This document shows, piece by piece, positions 21,906 to 36,200 of a stretch of DNA of 64,000 nucleotides (within the stretch, counting starts at the first letter, position 1; the number at the start of each line of letters is the position of its first letter). The notes under the pieces are model-generated. The model saw only the letters and a list, made by a program, of their open reading frames with translations. It was not told where the DNA came from and made no database searches. The translations under genes and the position numbers were made by a program. The stretch comes from Lampris incognitus (taxonomy: Eukaryota; Chordata; Actinopteri; Lampriformes; Lampridae): NCBI RefSeq assembly GCF_029633865.1, contig NC_079215.1, forward strand, positions 50,017,843 through 50,081,842, read 5' to 3'.

Positions 21906-22278
21906 ATGTCAGACATTGTTCCCCCTGAAGTGAGACCCAAACCAGCCGTCCCTGCCAAGCCCCCTCATGTAGGGGCTCCTTCCCCCTCCAGTCCTTTCCC
22001 ACCCCAAGGGTCAGGGGTCGGTGCGAGTATTTCTGCTGCTCCTCCCAGTGGCATTCCTGTTCCAATTGGGAGTCATGGCCACATCGGGAATCACAATGCA
22101 GGCCATGGTGTGGGCCATAGTGGGGCACATGCTGCAACTCATGGCGGGGGTCACGGTGGCTCCCATGGCTTAAGTGGTGGTTCGATGTTGCTGGGATACA
22201 TTGGCATTGATACCATCATTGAGCAGATGAGAAAGAAGACCATGAAGACTGGCTTTGACTTCAATATCATGGTAGTGG
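21906..22278 (+). CDS. sept3: Septin coding exon 1
   Basis: Residues 1-125 (last codon split). Proline-rich N-terminus, histidine/glycine tetrad region at 57-88, then [17 protein letters not shown] and the first glycine of the P-loop. Acceptor TTGTAG at 21903; donor GTAAGC at 22279. Confidence 0.92.
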
Positions 22279-22491
22279 GTAAGCCCAAATGAAGTCGTCC
22301 TTTAACTCTCTTTAACTCTTGCTTTTCACAAGCATGTTTTTCCTCTGTTTGTATCGCTCCTCTTCACAGCTGGCTTGTATCGATCAGTGAAACTTGGATT
22401 ATATTGCACATTCTGTGTGAAACAATGCATTGCACATTACGTGAGATGAAGTTGAAGTTGGGGGAAACAGAGAAGCATTGATCTACACTGG

Positions 22492-22556
<65 letters not shown>

Positions 22557-24243
22557 TTAATGTGCACTGGTTGTGTTGGTTCAGGGCCAGTGTGTGGTTA
22601 TAGCAAGATATAATGTCGGGGGAGAAAGATTACAGGAAACCATAAAACAATCACAAACAGGATGTTTTAAAAATGTATTAATGTTGGAAAATAGCAATAC
22701 TAATAAACAGCACCAACAATAAACAGCATCTTTCCTCTTATTTTTATCATTATTTTTATTATGACTTATTATTTTATCTAAGCGTGTTGAGTGGCTGTTG
22801 CAGCTAGATAAGCACTATATAAATGCAATCCATAGGGTCCGCGGTGGCGTAGCGGTCTAAGCGTCGGCTTGGTGTCGATGCAGTTGCCCACTGGGGACCG
22901 GGGTTCGCGCCCCGGTCTCGTCAGATCCGACTATGGCCGGACTCGGTGAAGCAGCAATCATTGGCAACGCTGTCTTCGGGAGGGGGGCGGAGTCGGCTTG
23001 TGTTCGTCATGTGAATGCGTCTCTGTGTGTGTCGGAAAAACAGTGGTTCGGCTTGGATTCGCCTTGTCACGAAAGTGGGGAGGCGCTTTCCTTCGAGACT
23101 GCCGGCCGGAGAGATGCAGTTGGCGAACGCATGCAATACGAGGGTGGGTGTTTGAATTAAAATAGGGATCAATTGGCCACTAAATTGGGAGAAAAAAGGG
23201 GAAAATCAGAAATAAATTTTTTAAAAAAAATAAATGCAATCCATTCATCCATCCACCAACATTTAAACCTTCTAATTGAAAGCTAGTGAAGTTTTTCTTA
23301 ACTCACTGTCCTCCTCCTTATGCAGGTCACAGTGGGCTGGGAAAGTCGACTTTGCTGAACACACTGTTTAAGTCCCAGGTGAGCAGGAGGAGTGCAGGGT
23401 GGGCCCGCGATGAGAAGATCCCCAAGACCATTGAGATCAAATCGGTGTCTCACTGTAAGTCCATGGAAGAAATGTACTCTCTTAAAGGGCCTGCCATTTG
23501 CTCATACATCATCAGTTAACTGCAAAGAGCAAAATTATTATTATTATTATTTTTACTGCGCTTTCAAATTTATAATACGGCTGACTAATTTATAGACCAC
23601 TTAACGTGAGTCCTCAAATAACAACAAATCAATGAGTGTGAGGTTAGAATGCAATTTAGTTGAGACAGACTCTTTGGCTCTTTGGTGGTTATTTTGTAGT
23701 ATCTTGTCAAGCAGTAAAAGAATATTAAATTAAAATAATGACTTCCTTGCCTCTATTTTAAATCGCATAAATATAATTTAGCTTGCCTCACAAAAAAATA
23801 TGAAGCATCACTGAGTGAGTAGAGCTCGGCCTTAAAACTTGTTCTTGCAGAAACCGTTCTCTGTCCCATCTGCTAGCACTGCACCCGTGGCACCTTTCCT
23901 GTGTGGGGATATGTTTGTTTAGTGCTCACCATAAGATATAGTAGTCAATTCACATCTCAGATTTTTATGCAAGCTGAATCTAAATAAATGTTGAGCTGGA
24001 TCCCACCTGAGTCCTGTAGTTTGACACAAGCAATATTTACAACGGGTGATACTCATTTTAGGTCCTGGGTTCGAGCCCCGGGGTAGTCCAACCTTGGGGG
24101 TCGTCCCGGGTTGTCCTCTGTGTGGAGTTTGCATGTTCTTCCCGTGTCTGTGTGGGTTTCTTCCGAGTGCTCCGGTTTCCTCCCACAGTCCAAAGACACG
24201 CAGGTCAGGTGAATCGGCCGTGCTAAATTGTCCCTAGGTGTGA

Positions 24244-24278
<35 letters not shown>

Positions 24279-27200
24279 CTCTGTGATGGTCTGGTGGCCT
24301 GTCCAGGGTGTCTCCCCGCCTGCTGCCCAATAACTGCTGGGATAGGCTCCAGCATCCCTGCGACCTTGAGTAAGGACAAGCGGTTTGGATAATGAATGAG
24401 TGAATGAATGAATGATACTCATTTTCATATTACTTTGATCTAAATGGGATTTACATCTTTTGGCACTTATTTCCCCAATGACCGGTCAGTGAGAGGATCA
24501 TTTCATATTCATATACTCTGCAAAATGTTAATGATTAAGTTTTACGCAGTAGCGGGCAAACTGTGATTATAGTTCAAACCCTTTGTACTGCAAGCATTAA
24601 GAGCATTAGATAAGTTAGATATAGTCATGTACAGAGGGCTTGTAGCTAACAGCGAGCTGTCATGATCCTGCCCTAGCCAGGGGCAAGAAGTGTGACATCA
24701 CATACAGATATCCTGTGGACCCACTTAGATCTACTTTACATTCTCTACAAATCAAAAGACCTGAGTCATTTAATGAACTGCATGACTTGAAAGCCTATTT
24801 CTTATTGCTGTTGCCTCATTGTTTTGTCCCCTTTTCTTATCAACAGCACTCTGAGTTTCTTGAGTGACATCTTGTACATGCATGTGATGGGGTATACAGA
24901 AAAATGTGGACCTCTTTACAGATTCTGTGCAAGTGCCTTTTTATGCACAGATATAATTGTGCTTGAGGTAGCAAACTTTCAGATTTAAATCACTTCCTTC
25001 CTCCCGGCGCACTGCATAACTGGCTCACAGATATCACAAGTGCTCTTTTATCAATTTTACATCAAAATGCTCCACATCCTTGAATGTGCATAAGGGTTTA
25101 GAATGGGAATTGCTGCACTTTGTGAAGATGTACGATTGTGTTCTCTTTTTTTAAGCTTGGTTCCACTTCTCCTATTTGTCTCCTAAGACTGGGCAATATA
25201 TTGATATATCGATATCGTGATATATCGATATCGTGATATGAGACCAGATATCGTCTGGGATTTTGGATATTGTTATATCGTGATATGGCATGAGTGTTGT
25301 CTTTTCCTGGTTTTATAGGCTACATTAAAGTGATGTAATTTTCTGAAATTCCCAGACTGTTCTATCTGTTCTATTATTTGCCTTTACCCACTTAATTATA
25401 TAGGCATTACTAATGATTATTTATCAGAAATCTAATTAAATGTTTTGTGAAAGCACCAATAGTCATCCCCATGATATCGTCACAATATCGAGGTATTTGG
25501 TCCAAAAATATCGTGATATTTGATTTTATCAATATCACCCAGCCTTATTGTCCCTTAGCGACCACATAGCTCCATGGCAGACAGGGTTGAAGGTGTTGGA
25601 TAGATTCCATGTCTGTGCTGGGTCACCATCTGTTACTACAGTGGACCCATTTTACTTGAGCGAGTCTGTCTTTCAGTGCTCTGCAAAGATTTTTCTTTTT
25701 TTGGTGTTTGATTTTTTCCCCCTTAATCTCCTTCTCTGAGAAACTGTGTTGTCTTGTTTTATCTTGTACTATCTGAAAAGTCCAAAATCAACTTGCAGTC
25801 CAGTGCCAAATAAGTATAAGGTGGAACAAACATGAGTCAAAGAAATTAATTTTTTTTTTAGTGAAAAACTTGGTTTGCTCTGCTTTTTTGTTACACTGCC
25901 TCCAGACTTTCTGCTAAATGAATGACTAGTGTGATGATATTTCAACATAAATGGGCTTAATTTTCCCTTGACACACCTGTTCATGTAAAAACTCAAACCC
26001 CTCAAATGTGAAATTTGAAAATCAGAGATGCATTACACTGCAATTACCCAAATCATGGCCAGCAGCTAAACTGTGCAACATTTGACTGTCATAGCTAACA
26101 TTTTGCTACAGAACTGGTGTCTGGATTTAAAGGTTTGTTAGCACAAACAACCTCCATAAGAAACAAAGACAGTACTTCAAATACAGTGCATCCGGAAAGT
26201 ATTCACACCCTTTCACTTTCCTCACATTTTGTTATGTTACAGCCTTATTCCAAAATGGATTAAATTCCTTTTTTTTCTCATCAATCTACATACAATACCC
26301 CATAATGACAAAGTGAAAAAGGTTTTGTAGAAATTTTTGCAAATTTATTAAAAATAAAAAACTGAAATATTGCATGTACATAAGTATTCACACCCCTTAC
26401 TCAGTACTTGGTTGAGGCACCCTTGGCAGCGATTACAGCCTCAAGTCTTCTTGGGTATGAAGCTACAAGCTTGGCACACCTATATTTGGGGTATTTCTCC
26501 CATTCTTCTGTGCAGATCCTCTCAAACTCTGTAAGGTTAGATGGGGAGCGTTGCTGCACAGCTATTTTCAGGTCTTTCCAGAGATGTTCAATGGGGTTCA
26601 AGTCTGGGCTCTGGCTGGGCCACTCAAGGACATTCACAGACTTGTCCCAAAGCCACTCCTTCGTTGTCTTGGCTGTGTGCTTAGGGTCGTTGTCGTGTTG
26701 AAAGGTAAACCTTCGCCCCAGTCTGAGGTCCTGAGCGCTCTGGAGCAGGTTTTCATCAAGGATCTCTCTGTACTTTGCTCCATTCATCTTTCCCTCGATC
26801 CTGACTAGTGTCCCAGTTCCTGCCACTGAAAAACATCCCCACAGCATGATGCTGTCACCACCATGCTTCACTGTAGGGATGGTATTAGCAAGGTGATGAG
26901 AGGTGCCTGGTTTCCTCCAGACGTGATGTTTGGCGTTCAGGCCAAACAGTTCAATCTTGGTTTCATCAGACCAGAGAATCTTGTTTCTCATGGTCTGAGA
27001 GTCCTTTAGGTGCTTTCTGGCAAACTCCAAGCGGGCTGTCATGTGCCTTTTACTGAGCAGAGGCTTCCATCTGGCCACTCTACCATAAAGGCCTGATTGG
27101 TGGAGTGCTGCAGAGATGGTTGTCCTGGAAGGTTCTCCCATCTCCACAGAGGAATGCTGGAGATCTGTCAGAGTGACCATCGGGTTCTTGGTCACCTCCC

Positions 27201-29700
27201 TGACCAAGGCCCTTCTCCCCCGATTGCTCAGTTTGGCTGGGCAGCCAGCTTTAGGAAGAGTCCCGGTGGATCTAAACTTCTTCGATTTACGAATGATGGA
27301 GACCACTGTGCTCTTCAGGACCTTCAAAGCTGTAGAAATTTTTTTGTACCCTTCCCCAGATCTGTGCCTCGATACAATCCTGTCTCGGAGGTCCGCAGAC
27401 AATTCCTTTGACTTCATGGCTTGGTTTCTGCTCTGACATGCACTGTCAACAGTGGGACCTTATATAGACAGGTGTGTGCCTTTCTGAATTATGTCCAATC
27501 AATTGAATTTACTACGGGTGGACTCCAATCAAGATGTAGAAACATCTCAAGGATGATCAGTGGAAACAGGATGAACCTGAGCTCAATTTTGAGTGTCATA
27601 GCAAAGGGTGTGCATACTTATGTACATGCAATATTTCAGTTTTTTATTTTTAATAAATTCGCAAAAATTTCTACAAAACCTTTTTCACTTTGTCATTATG
27701 GGATATTGTGTGTAGATTGATGAGGGAAAAAAGGAATTTAATTCATTTTGGAATAAGGCTGTTACATAAGAAAATGTGGGGAAAGTGAAGGGGTGTGAAT
27801 ACTTTCCAGATGCACTGTATATTGGAGCCATGTGTCAAAATAAACTGACCACCAATGGAGTATATTCTGTACAGAAAGTGTGATGAATATATACAGACTT
27901 CTGTCAGCCCTTATCATGGGTAGCAGGCATAGCTCTCCAAAGTGAAACTGAACTAATCTGCATAGCAGACCATAACAGGTCAAGACATCAGTTGTGCAGG
28001 TGTCAACATCCAGGCATTAAATATAAATCACAGAGCACTATCCCGTTACAGTTTTGATATCTCTGCATACATCGAGCCCAAGACTCAGGCTTTATTTAGT
28101 TCATTCATACTCCTGTGTTTTTAGTCATTGAGGAGGGCGGCGTGAAGATGAAGCTTACTGTCGTCGACACTCCAGGCTTTGGCGATCAGATCAACAATGA
28201 AAACTGGTGGGTTTTGTAGCACACATTGATTAAAAGGTGCACAAATGGCATTGTTATCACCCTATACTCACTATCCACCGGCAAATTATTTCTAATTTGA
28301 CTGTTTCCAGTCTGATATTTCTTAATTGTGTGTTTGACTCTAATATCTACCTCTTTCCCTGGTTTCACAGCTGGGAGCCTATTTCCAAGTACATCAACGA
28401 GCAGTATGAGAAGTTCCTAAAAGAGGAGGTCAACATTACCAGGAAGAAGCGCATCCCTGACACCAGAGTGCACTGCTGCCTCTATTTCATCTCCCCAACC
28501 GGACACTCGTAAGATAACCGTTTGTCCTGATAGGGGATTAGCAGTCACACATGATCTTTATCTGCAGAGGCACTTTTTTATTTGAAATCTTTCGGAATTA
28601 CCCCTCAAACATCACCAAGCAAAGGATGACAGGCTCTTGTGAAAGCACACACACCTAATGGATGTTGCTTTAATGACTCGCCATCTAAACAAAAAGACAA
28701 AAAACATTTCAAATCAGATTCTTAACACACACCCATGAGCAACTGCATCACGGCAAATTGCAGCACAGCTTACAATCTTACTCATACCGACAACTGTGAA
28801 ATTGCTCTTTAACAGAAAAATGGATAAAGTATTTTAGTTACGGCTTGTGTATCCACTCCTTTGTAACCAGGATAATTGTGACCAGCGAGCCCTTTTATGT
28901 ATACATTTGTCACCATTTGGAGCCACTTAAAACAGAAATATTAATACAACCTTTTTGCTGTAATGAGCCCAATTTTAATGCTATAGAAAAAGGAGTGAGG
29001 TCTGCACACTGAAATGCTCCCAATACTTTTTTTTCTCCCCAATTGTACTTGGCCAATTATCCCACTCTTCTGAGCCATCCTGGTTGCGGCTCTAAACCCC
29101 TCTGCCGAACCAAGGGAGAGCTGCAGACTACCACATACCTCCTCCGATACGTGTGGAGTCGCCAGCCGCTTCTTTTCACCTGACAGTGAGGAGTTTCGCC
29201 AAGGGGACGTAGCGCACAGTTTCCCCTCCCCCCTGAGGCGCCCCGACCGACCAGGGGAGACGCTAGTGCAGCAACCAGGACACATACCCACATCCGGCTT
29301 CCCATGTGCGGACACGGCTAATTGTGTCTGTAGGGACGCCTGACCAAGCCGGAGGTAACACGGGGATTCGAAACGACGATCCCTATGTTGGTAAGCAACG
29401 GAATAGACCACTATTCCACCCGGATGCCCTCCAATACTTATTTCATTCTGCAACGTTTTGATCTATCAGATCTTCCTCAGGCAAATATGAGAGAGTGAAG
29501 AAGGCATTACTTGTAGAGGCAGCTAAATCATTAACACCTGCTGCCCAACAGGGAGAATAATCACAACAAGATGGCAGTCACAAGAATTGCACACAGTCAT
29601 CCTGAAAAAAGAAAGGAAAGAAGGAACAAGCTAATATCCAGAACCGTATATAAAAAGTATAAACATACATATATACAAGGTACTGCGAAAACATGCCGTA

Positions 29701-29748
<48 letters not shown>

Positions 29749-30136
29749 GAAAATCTCCCTCTCACCCTTTTTCAGGTGGTGTGTGTCTTCCTCAAGCTCA
29801 GGTCCTCTACCAGAGGCCTGGGAGTTTGAAGGTACGCAGTATCTTAGCTGTTCCTTGGACTGCACTCTTCTAGACAGACCTCAGATGTTGTTCCTGGAAT
29901 CTGCTTGAGCCACTCTCCTGGTTTGGGAGTCACAGCCCCTAGTGCTCCTATTACCACTGGGACTACTGTGAATTTGACCTTCCACATCCGATCTAGTTCT
30001 TCCCTCAGCCCTTGGTATTTCTCTAGCTTCTCATGCTCGATGACAGCACATATGCCTGCTGCCCAGTGACTGCTGGGATAGGCTCCAGCGTCCCCGCGAC
30101 CCTGACAGCAGGATAAGCAGTTTGGATAATGGATGG

Positions 30137-30208
<72 letters not shown>

Positions 30209-30220
30209 ACACACACACAC

Positions 30221-30253
<33 letters not shown>

Positions 30254-33200
30254 TAGTATACTATGTATATGTGTGTGTACCATCGACAGATAGAAGACAT
30301 AGCTGATATCGAGAAATCCTACCAGTGGCTAGAAAAGGCTGGACTGAAGGACAGCACAGAGGCTCTGATCATAGCAGCACAAGAACAGACTCAGCACCAG
30401 ATCAATTAAGGCAGGGGTCTACCACACCAGACAAGATCAAAGATGCAGGCTGAGCAAAGATGCCCCTGAGACAGTCCAGCACTTAGTAGCAGGGTGTAAA
30501 ATGCTAGCTGGGGAAGCATACACTGAAAGACACATCCAAGTGGCTGGGATAGTGTACAGGAATATCTATGCTGAATACAGACTGGAAGTCCAAATGGGAG
30601 ACACTGCCAAAGGTGGTTGAGAATGGCAGAGCTAAGATCCTGTGTGACTTCAAGTTCCAGACTGACAAACAGATGTTGGCTAACCAACCAGACATTGTGG
30701 TGGTTGACAAGGAACAGAAGACAGCAGTGATCGATGTAGTAATCCAAAGCGACAGCAACATCAAGAAGAAAGAGCATGAGAAGCTAGAGAAATTCCAAGG
30801 GCTGAGGGAAGAACTAGATCAGATTTCAAAGACGAAATCCACAGTAGTCCCAGTGGTAATAGGAGCTCTAAGGGCTGTGAGCCCCAAACTGGGAGAGTGG
30901 CTCCAGCAGATTCTAGGATCAACATCTGAGGTCTCTGACCAGAAGAGCGCAGTCCTAGGAACAGCTAAGATACTACGCAGAACCTTCAAACTCCCAGGCC
31001 TCTGGTAGAGGACCCGAGCTTGAAGAAGACAACACAGAGAGGGAGTATATATATCAAAACCCAAAAAAATAAATGCATTTAAAAAAAAATTAAATATATA
31101 TATATAAATCTCCCTCTCACCCTTTTTGGGGTTTTGGGTGGTGTGTTGTCTTCCTCAAGCTCAGATCCTCTACCAGAACGTTCTGCACAGTATCTTAGGT
31201 GTTCCTAGGACTGCACTATATAGCGGTTTTTTTGGGAGGGGGGGAGCGTCAATGGTGTTGATAAAAGTGCTCAACAAATGAGGAGCGGAATATTAAGATA
31301 TGTTAATATCTTTATATATATAATAACTTTGTTTAAAGAAACACTCAACGGTAGGCAAAGTGCTCAACAAATAAGGAGCAAAATAATCCAGTGAGTCAAG
31401 TAAATTCTTTATGAGACAGTACAAGCCTGTTTCATGCCATAACCAATCATCAGCTGTCAATAAAGGTACTCGAGGAAAAGAAAAAGCTTGTACTGTCTCA
31501 TAAAGAATTTACTTGACTCCCTGGATTTTATATATATATATATATATAACTTTGTTAAAAGAAACACTTAATCACTGGATTATTTATATATATAGATATA
31601 TATATCACTAGGTAAGAACAACACCGACTTTCCCACCAGAGATCGGGTGTTCAAACCCCAGTTGAGACAAATCTGCAGTAAAAGTACGTGAGTACATGGC
31701 TTAGACTCCTAATGCTAGCTAACTACCTCAGACATGAGTGAGAGTAACACAGAATAGTCATACTGGCTCGGATATCGCCGGGTTAACAAGGTCTGCATCA
31801 GGTATTGCAGTACCAGGGCATCCTGATGAGAAATGGACTACTGGAACAAGACATTCATGGAAAAGAGCTGAGGACATGGAACTGATGGAATGCTACTATA
31901 ACCGTAGACCCCAGGAGAGGTGTTATATGAAGCATATGTGGGAACTGTGGACCAGTAGGAGACCTACTTGCACACTGACTCAAAAGCAGCTAGTGTCTCA
32001 ATGCTCGAACATCAATAGAAGGAAACTAATGTCCCAACTTGGGATGGAGAGGCTCCAACAGGATGAATATGCAATTCGGTGCCCTTAATGACCATCCAGT
32101 AGGCAGGAGATACATGAGGCCAGACTCCAAGGCCAGACTCCAACCGGCTGAAATGAGCCTATCAGCCATGACAGCTAAAGCTACTGAGGTTCAAATGAGA
32201 ATCATGGCCAGACTAAAGACAGTTATCCCCCGGGCTCAGCTTCCACTACTCGATGACAAAGTACCATCACAAAACCTGCTTGCAGATGTGAACGCAGCCT
32301 TACACAATATCTCGACTGCCAACATAACAGACCAACAAGCTTATATATGCCACTGCAACCATAATCCTGGAGATGCGTGGGTACAGGATTAAGATCACAG
32401 GTCACCAACAGTACCCTCTATGGAAGAGAAGGCTTGAAGCCAAGATCAAAGCAGCATGGAGAGATGTTACCCAATTAACAGAGGTACAGAAAGGTGTGAT
32501 GAAAGACAGGCCGTAGTTGAAGAAGTGCAGCAAGATGTCCATAAGTGAGGCCCTGGAAACTGCCAAACAAAGGCTCACAGCTCTGGCCCCCAGGCTGAAG
32601 AGATAAACTGGAGAAGCAGAAGCCAAAAGAGTAAATGGCCTGTTCCTCAAAGAACCATCCAAAGTGTGCTCCTAGCTACAGAGTAACAAGGGAACAACAT
32701 CAAACCCATCCAGAGCAGAGACCGAGCGATACTGGAAGTATATATGGAAAAAGGAGGCATCATACAACACCAATGCTCAGTGGCTGGTGGAGCAGACCAC
32801 AGCAATATCCCAAAACAAGAACCAGTTATCATCACAGTGGCTGACATCCAATGACGAGTCTCAAACATGAAGAGCTGGACTTCACCAGACCCTGACATGA
32901 TTCACGCCTACTGACTGAAGAAAGTAATGGCACTCCATGAACGCCTGTTGACATAGATGAACCAGCTGCTGACATCAGGGTCTCACCCTAACTGGCAAAC
33001 ACAGGGGAGAACAATACTGATCATGAAGGATCCCCACAAGGGTACAACACCTTCAAACTACTGGCCGATAACCTGTCTCTGCACAACATGGAAGATACTG
33101 TCAGGCATCATAGCAGCTAAGCTGAATGGGCACATGAGTCAATACATGAGTGAAACTCAGAAAGGAATTGGAAACAATGCCAGAGGGTCAAAGCATCAGT

Positions 33201-36200
33201 TACTGGTTGATAGAGTAGTCACCCAAGACTCTAAGACAGGACAGACCAACCTGAACACAGCCTGGATTGACTACAAGGAAGCCTACGATTCAATGCCCTA
33301 CACTAGGGTTGGGCGGTACATCGACTTTTTACGTTATAGCAGTATATCTTCAAACAAGATATAGGATGAGACAGTACCATTTATATCAATATAGTTTGAT
33401 GCTGCGTTAAAATACATAACCCGTTTCTTAACACTAGAACTACCGGGATTTCGCTCTTACCCAAAACGACCATGGGTGGTCAAATTGATGGCCAGTTTTT
33501 AAACTCTATATTCTGTCAAGATAAATATCCAATTGAAATATTAATGCATTGCATATGTTAGTATGTCTGTTAGGAAACGACTGATACCAAAATTAACATT
33601 TTAGCAACTATAACACTATTTTTTTTTAAATTAAACTTCAGAGAGACATGGTCGAATAGCAAAATTGATAAAGTGAAAATATTACCTGAAAAACAAAACA
33701 GAAAACACATATTGCAAATCTAACAAACATAACATGCGAAAAGTAAAAAAAAAACCTGAAAATAAATATTGAAACAGTCCCAAACAACGACGGTTTGGTC
33801 GGGCGTCCCTACAGACACAATTGGCCGTATCTGCGGGTGGGAAGCCGGATGTGGGTATGTGTCCTGGTTGCTGCACTAGCTTCTCTTCTTGGCTGGTCAG
33901 GGCACCTGTTCGGGCGGGAGGGGGAACTGGGGGGGATAGCGTGATCCTCCCATGCGCTACATCCCCCTGGTGAAACTCCTCACTGCCAGGTGAAAAGAAG
34001 CGGCTGGCGACTCCACGTGTATCAGAGGAGGCATGTGGTAGTCTGCAGCCCTCTCTGGATCGGCAGAAGGGGTGGAGTAGTGACCGGGATGGGTCGAAAG
34101 AGTGGGGTAATTGGGATACAAATGGGGAGAAAAGGGGGGAACCCCCCCCCAAAAATTTTTTTGCATATAATGAAACATGCCTCTCCCCACTGCCCAGTAC
34201 TTATCTTTATTTTTTTCCATTATAGCTGGTTGAGCTTATATGAGATTCACAACTCTGATGGTCCAAATCAACCCATGTGCGCTCTCTCTCGCTCTTTCTC
34301 TCCCCCCCCCCCCCCCCCCCCTCTCGGCCAGTCTTCGGCAGCTGGACGTTGAGTTCATGAAGCACTTGAGTCACTCTGTCAACATCATCCCTATCATCGC
34401 CAAAGCCGACACACTGACCATTGATGAGAGGCAGGAGTTCAAACAAAGGGTGAGAAAGTTTCGCGTTAGACTCTATAACCTTCCTAGAGTCACTGGCATT
34501 GTGGTCTGCCACAGCTTCACTTGTGACTTTGCCACGCTAGATGTATTGTATATGAAAGTGAAAGTGCAATTGAAAGTGTTGAAAGTGTAATTGCACAAAC
34601 TCTCACAACAGCAAATGTGGAGATGAGTCACAGAGAAGACTGAACATTGCATCTTTTTAATGTACATTGGATAAACAGCCAGGCTTCAAAGCTCAATTCA
34701 TATCGAAAAACACATGTGTCGACAGACACCCAGTCATGAGTAAGAAACAAGCTTTTTTCCTCAACAGGGGAAAAACAAACTATTCAAATGTGAATTCAGG
34801 ATCTGAATTGAAAACCCAACCCAATGAACGAAACATTCAGCTTATGGCCTCATTTGGATAAAGATGCCTTGCACAATCATGTTTTTTTTTTTAATGTTTT
34901 CTGTTTTTTGTTTTTGTCCTATAGGTTCGTAAGGAACTGGAGATGGGTGGCATTGAATTCTATCCACAGAAGGAGTTTGATGAAGACATGGAAGATAAGA
35001 GTGACAATGACAAGATTCGGGTATGGGGTTCTCGTCCACCTTTTTTTTTTCAAGTAATAATAATAATCATTACATTTATACACCCAAAGTGCTTCACTTT
35101 GAAGGGGGTAACTCACCTCAACCACCACCAATGTGTGGCACCCACCTGGGTGATGCACGGCAGCCATTTTGTGGCAGAACGCTCACCACACATCAGCTTG
35201 AGGTGGAGAGGGAGGAATCATTGAGCCAATTACATGGAGGGGGGGTGATTAGGTGGCCAGATGGAAGAGCCAGGTTAGGAATTTAGCCAGGACACCAGGG
35301 AACCCCCTACTCTTTGTGATAAGTGCCACGGGATCTTTAATGACCACAGTGAGTCAGGACCTCGGTTTTAACGTCTCATCCGAAGGACGGCATCTCATAC
35401 AGCACAGTGTTCCCGTCACTGCATTGGGGCATTGAGATTTGGTATTTGTTGTTTTATTAGGACCAGAGGGAAGACTGCCCCCTATTGGCCCACTAACACC
35501 ACTTCCAGCAGCAACTCGGTTTTCCCGAGAGGTCTTCCATTCAAGTATGAGACAAGCCCCTACCTGCTTAGCGTCCATCATTTGGCAGAGCCAGGGTACA
35601 TGTTGGTATGGCTGCCGGCCATACCAAGTACCACCTAAATATATTCCCTAACATATAATCGCTATACAGGTGCATCTCAAAAATTAGAATATTGTGGAAA
35701 AGTTCATTATTTTCCGTAATTTAATTCAAAAAGTGAAACTTTTATATATTCTAGATTCATTACACATAAAGTGAAATATGTCAAGCCTTTTTTTTTTGTT
35801 TTAATCTTGATGATTACGGCTTACAGCTCATGAAAATCAAACATCCAGTATCTCAAAATATTAGAATATTACATAAGACCAATAAAAATAAAAAAGGATT
35901 TATAATACAGAAATGTCGACCTTCTGAAAAGTATGTTCATTTATGCACTCAATACTTGGTCAGGGCTCCTTTTGCACAAATTACTGCATCAGTGCGGCAT
36001 GGCATGGAGGCAGTCAGCCTGTGGCACTGCTGAGGTGTTATGGAAGCCCAGCTTGCTTTGATAGAGGCCTTCAGCTTGTCTGCATTGTTGGGTCTGGTGT
36101 CTCAGCTTCCTCTTGACAATATCCCATAAGCCACAGAAGTTCATTGCTGAAAGGACTGGCTGTTCGCAGAACGCTGTATCAAAGCATATCCATGGAAAGT

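Noticed and set aside
22838..22930. Possible tRNA gene
   Set aside because: A-box and B-box are present, but the spacing and lack of a foldable acceptor stem, plus a SINE body and tail downstream, make it a SINE head.
22933..23172. Frames of 75 and 83 codons on both strands in septin intron 1
   Set aside because: They lie entirely within a SINE body.
29844..30300. Minus-strand frames of VCVCVC and YIYIYI
   Set aside because: Translation of CA/AT microsatellites and an inverted LINE fragment.
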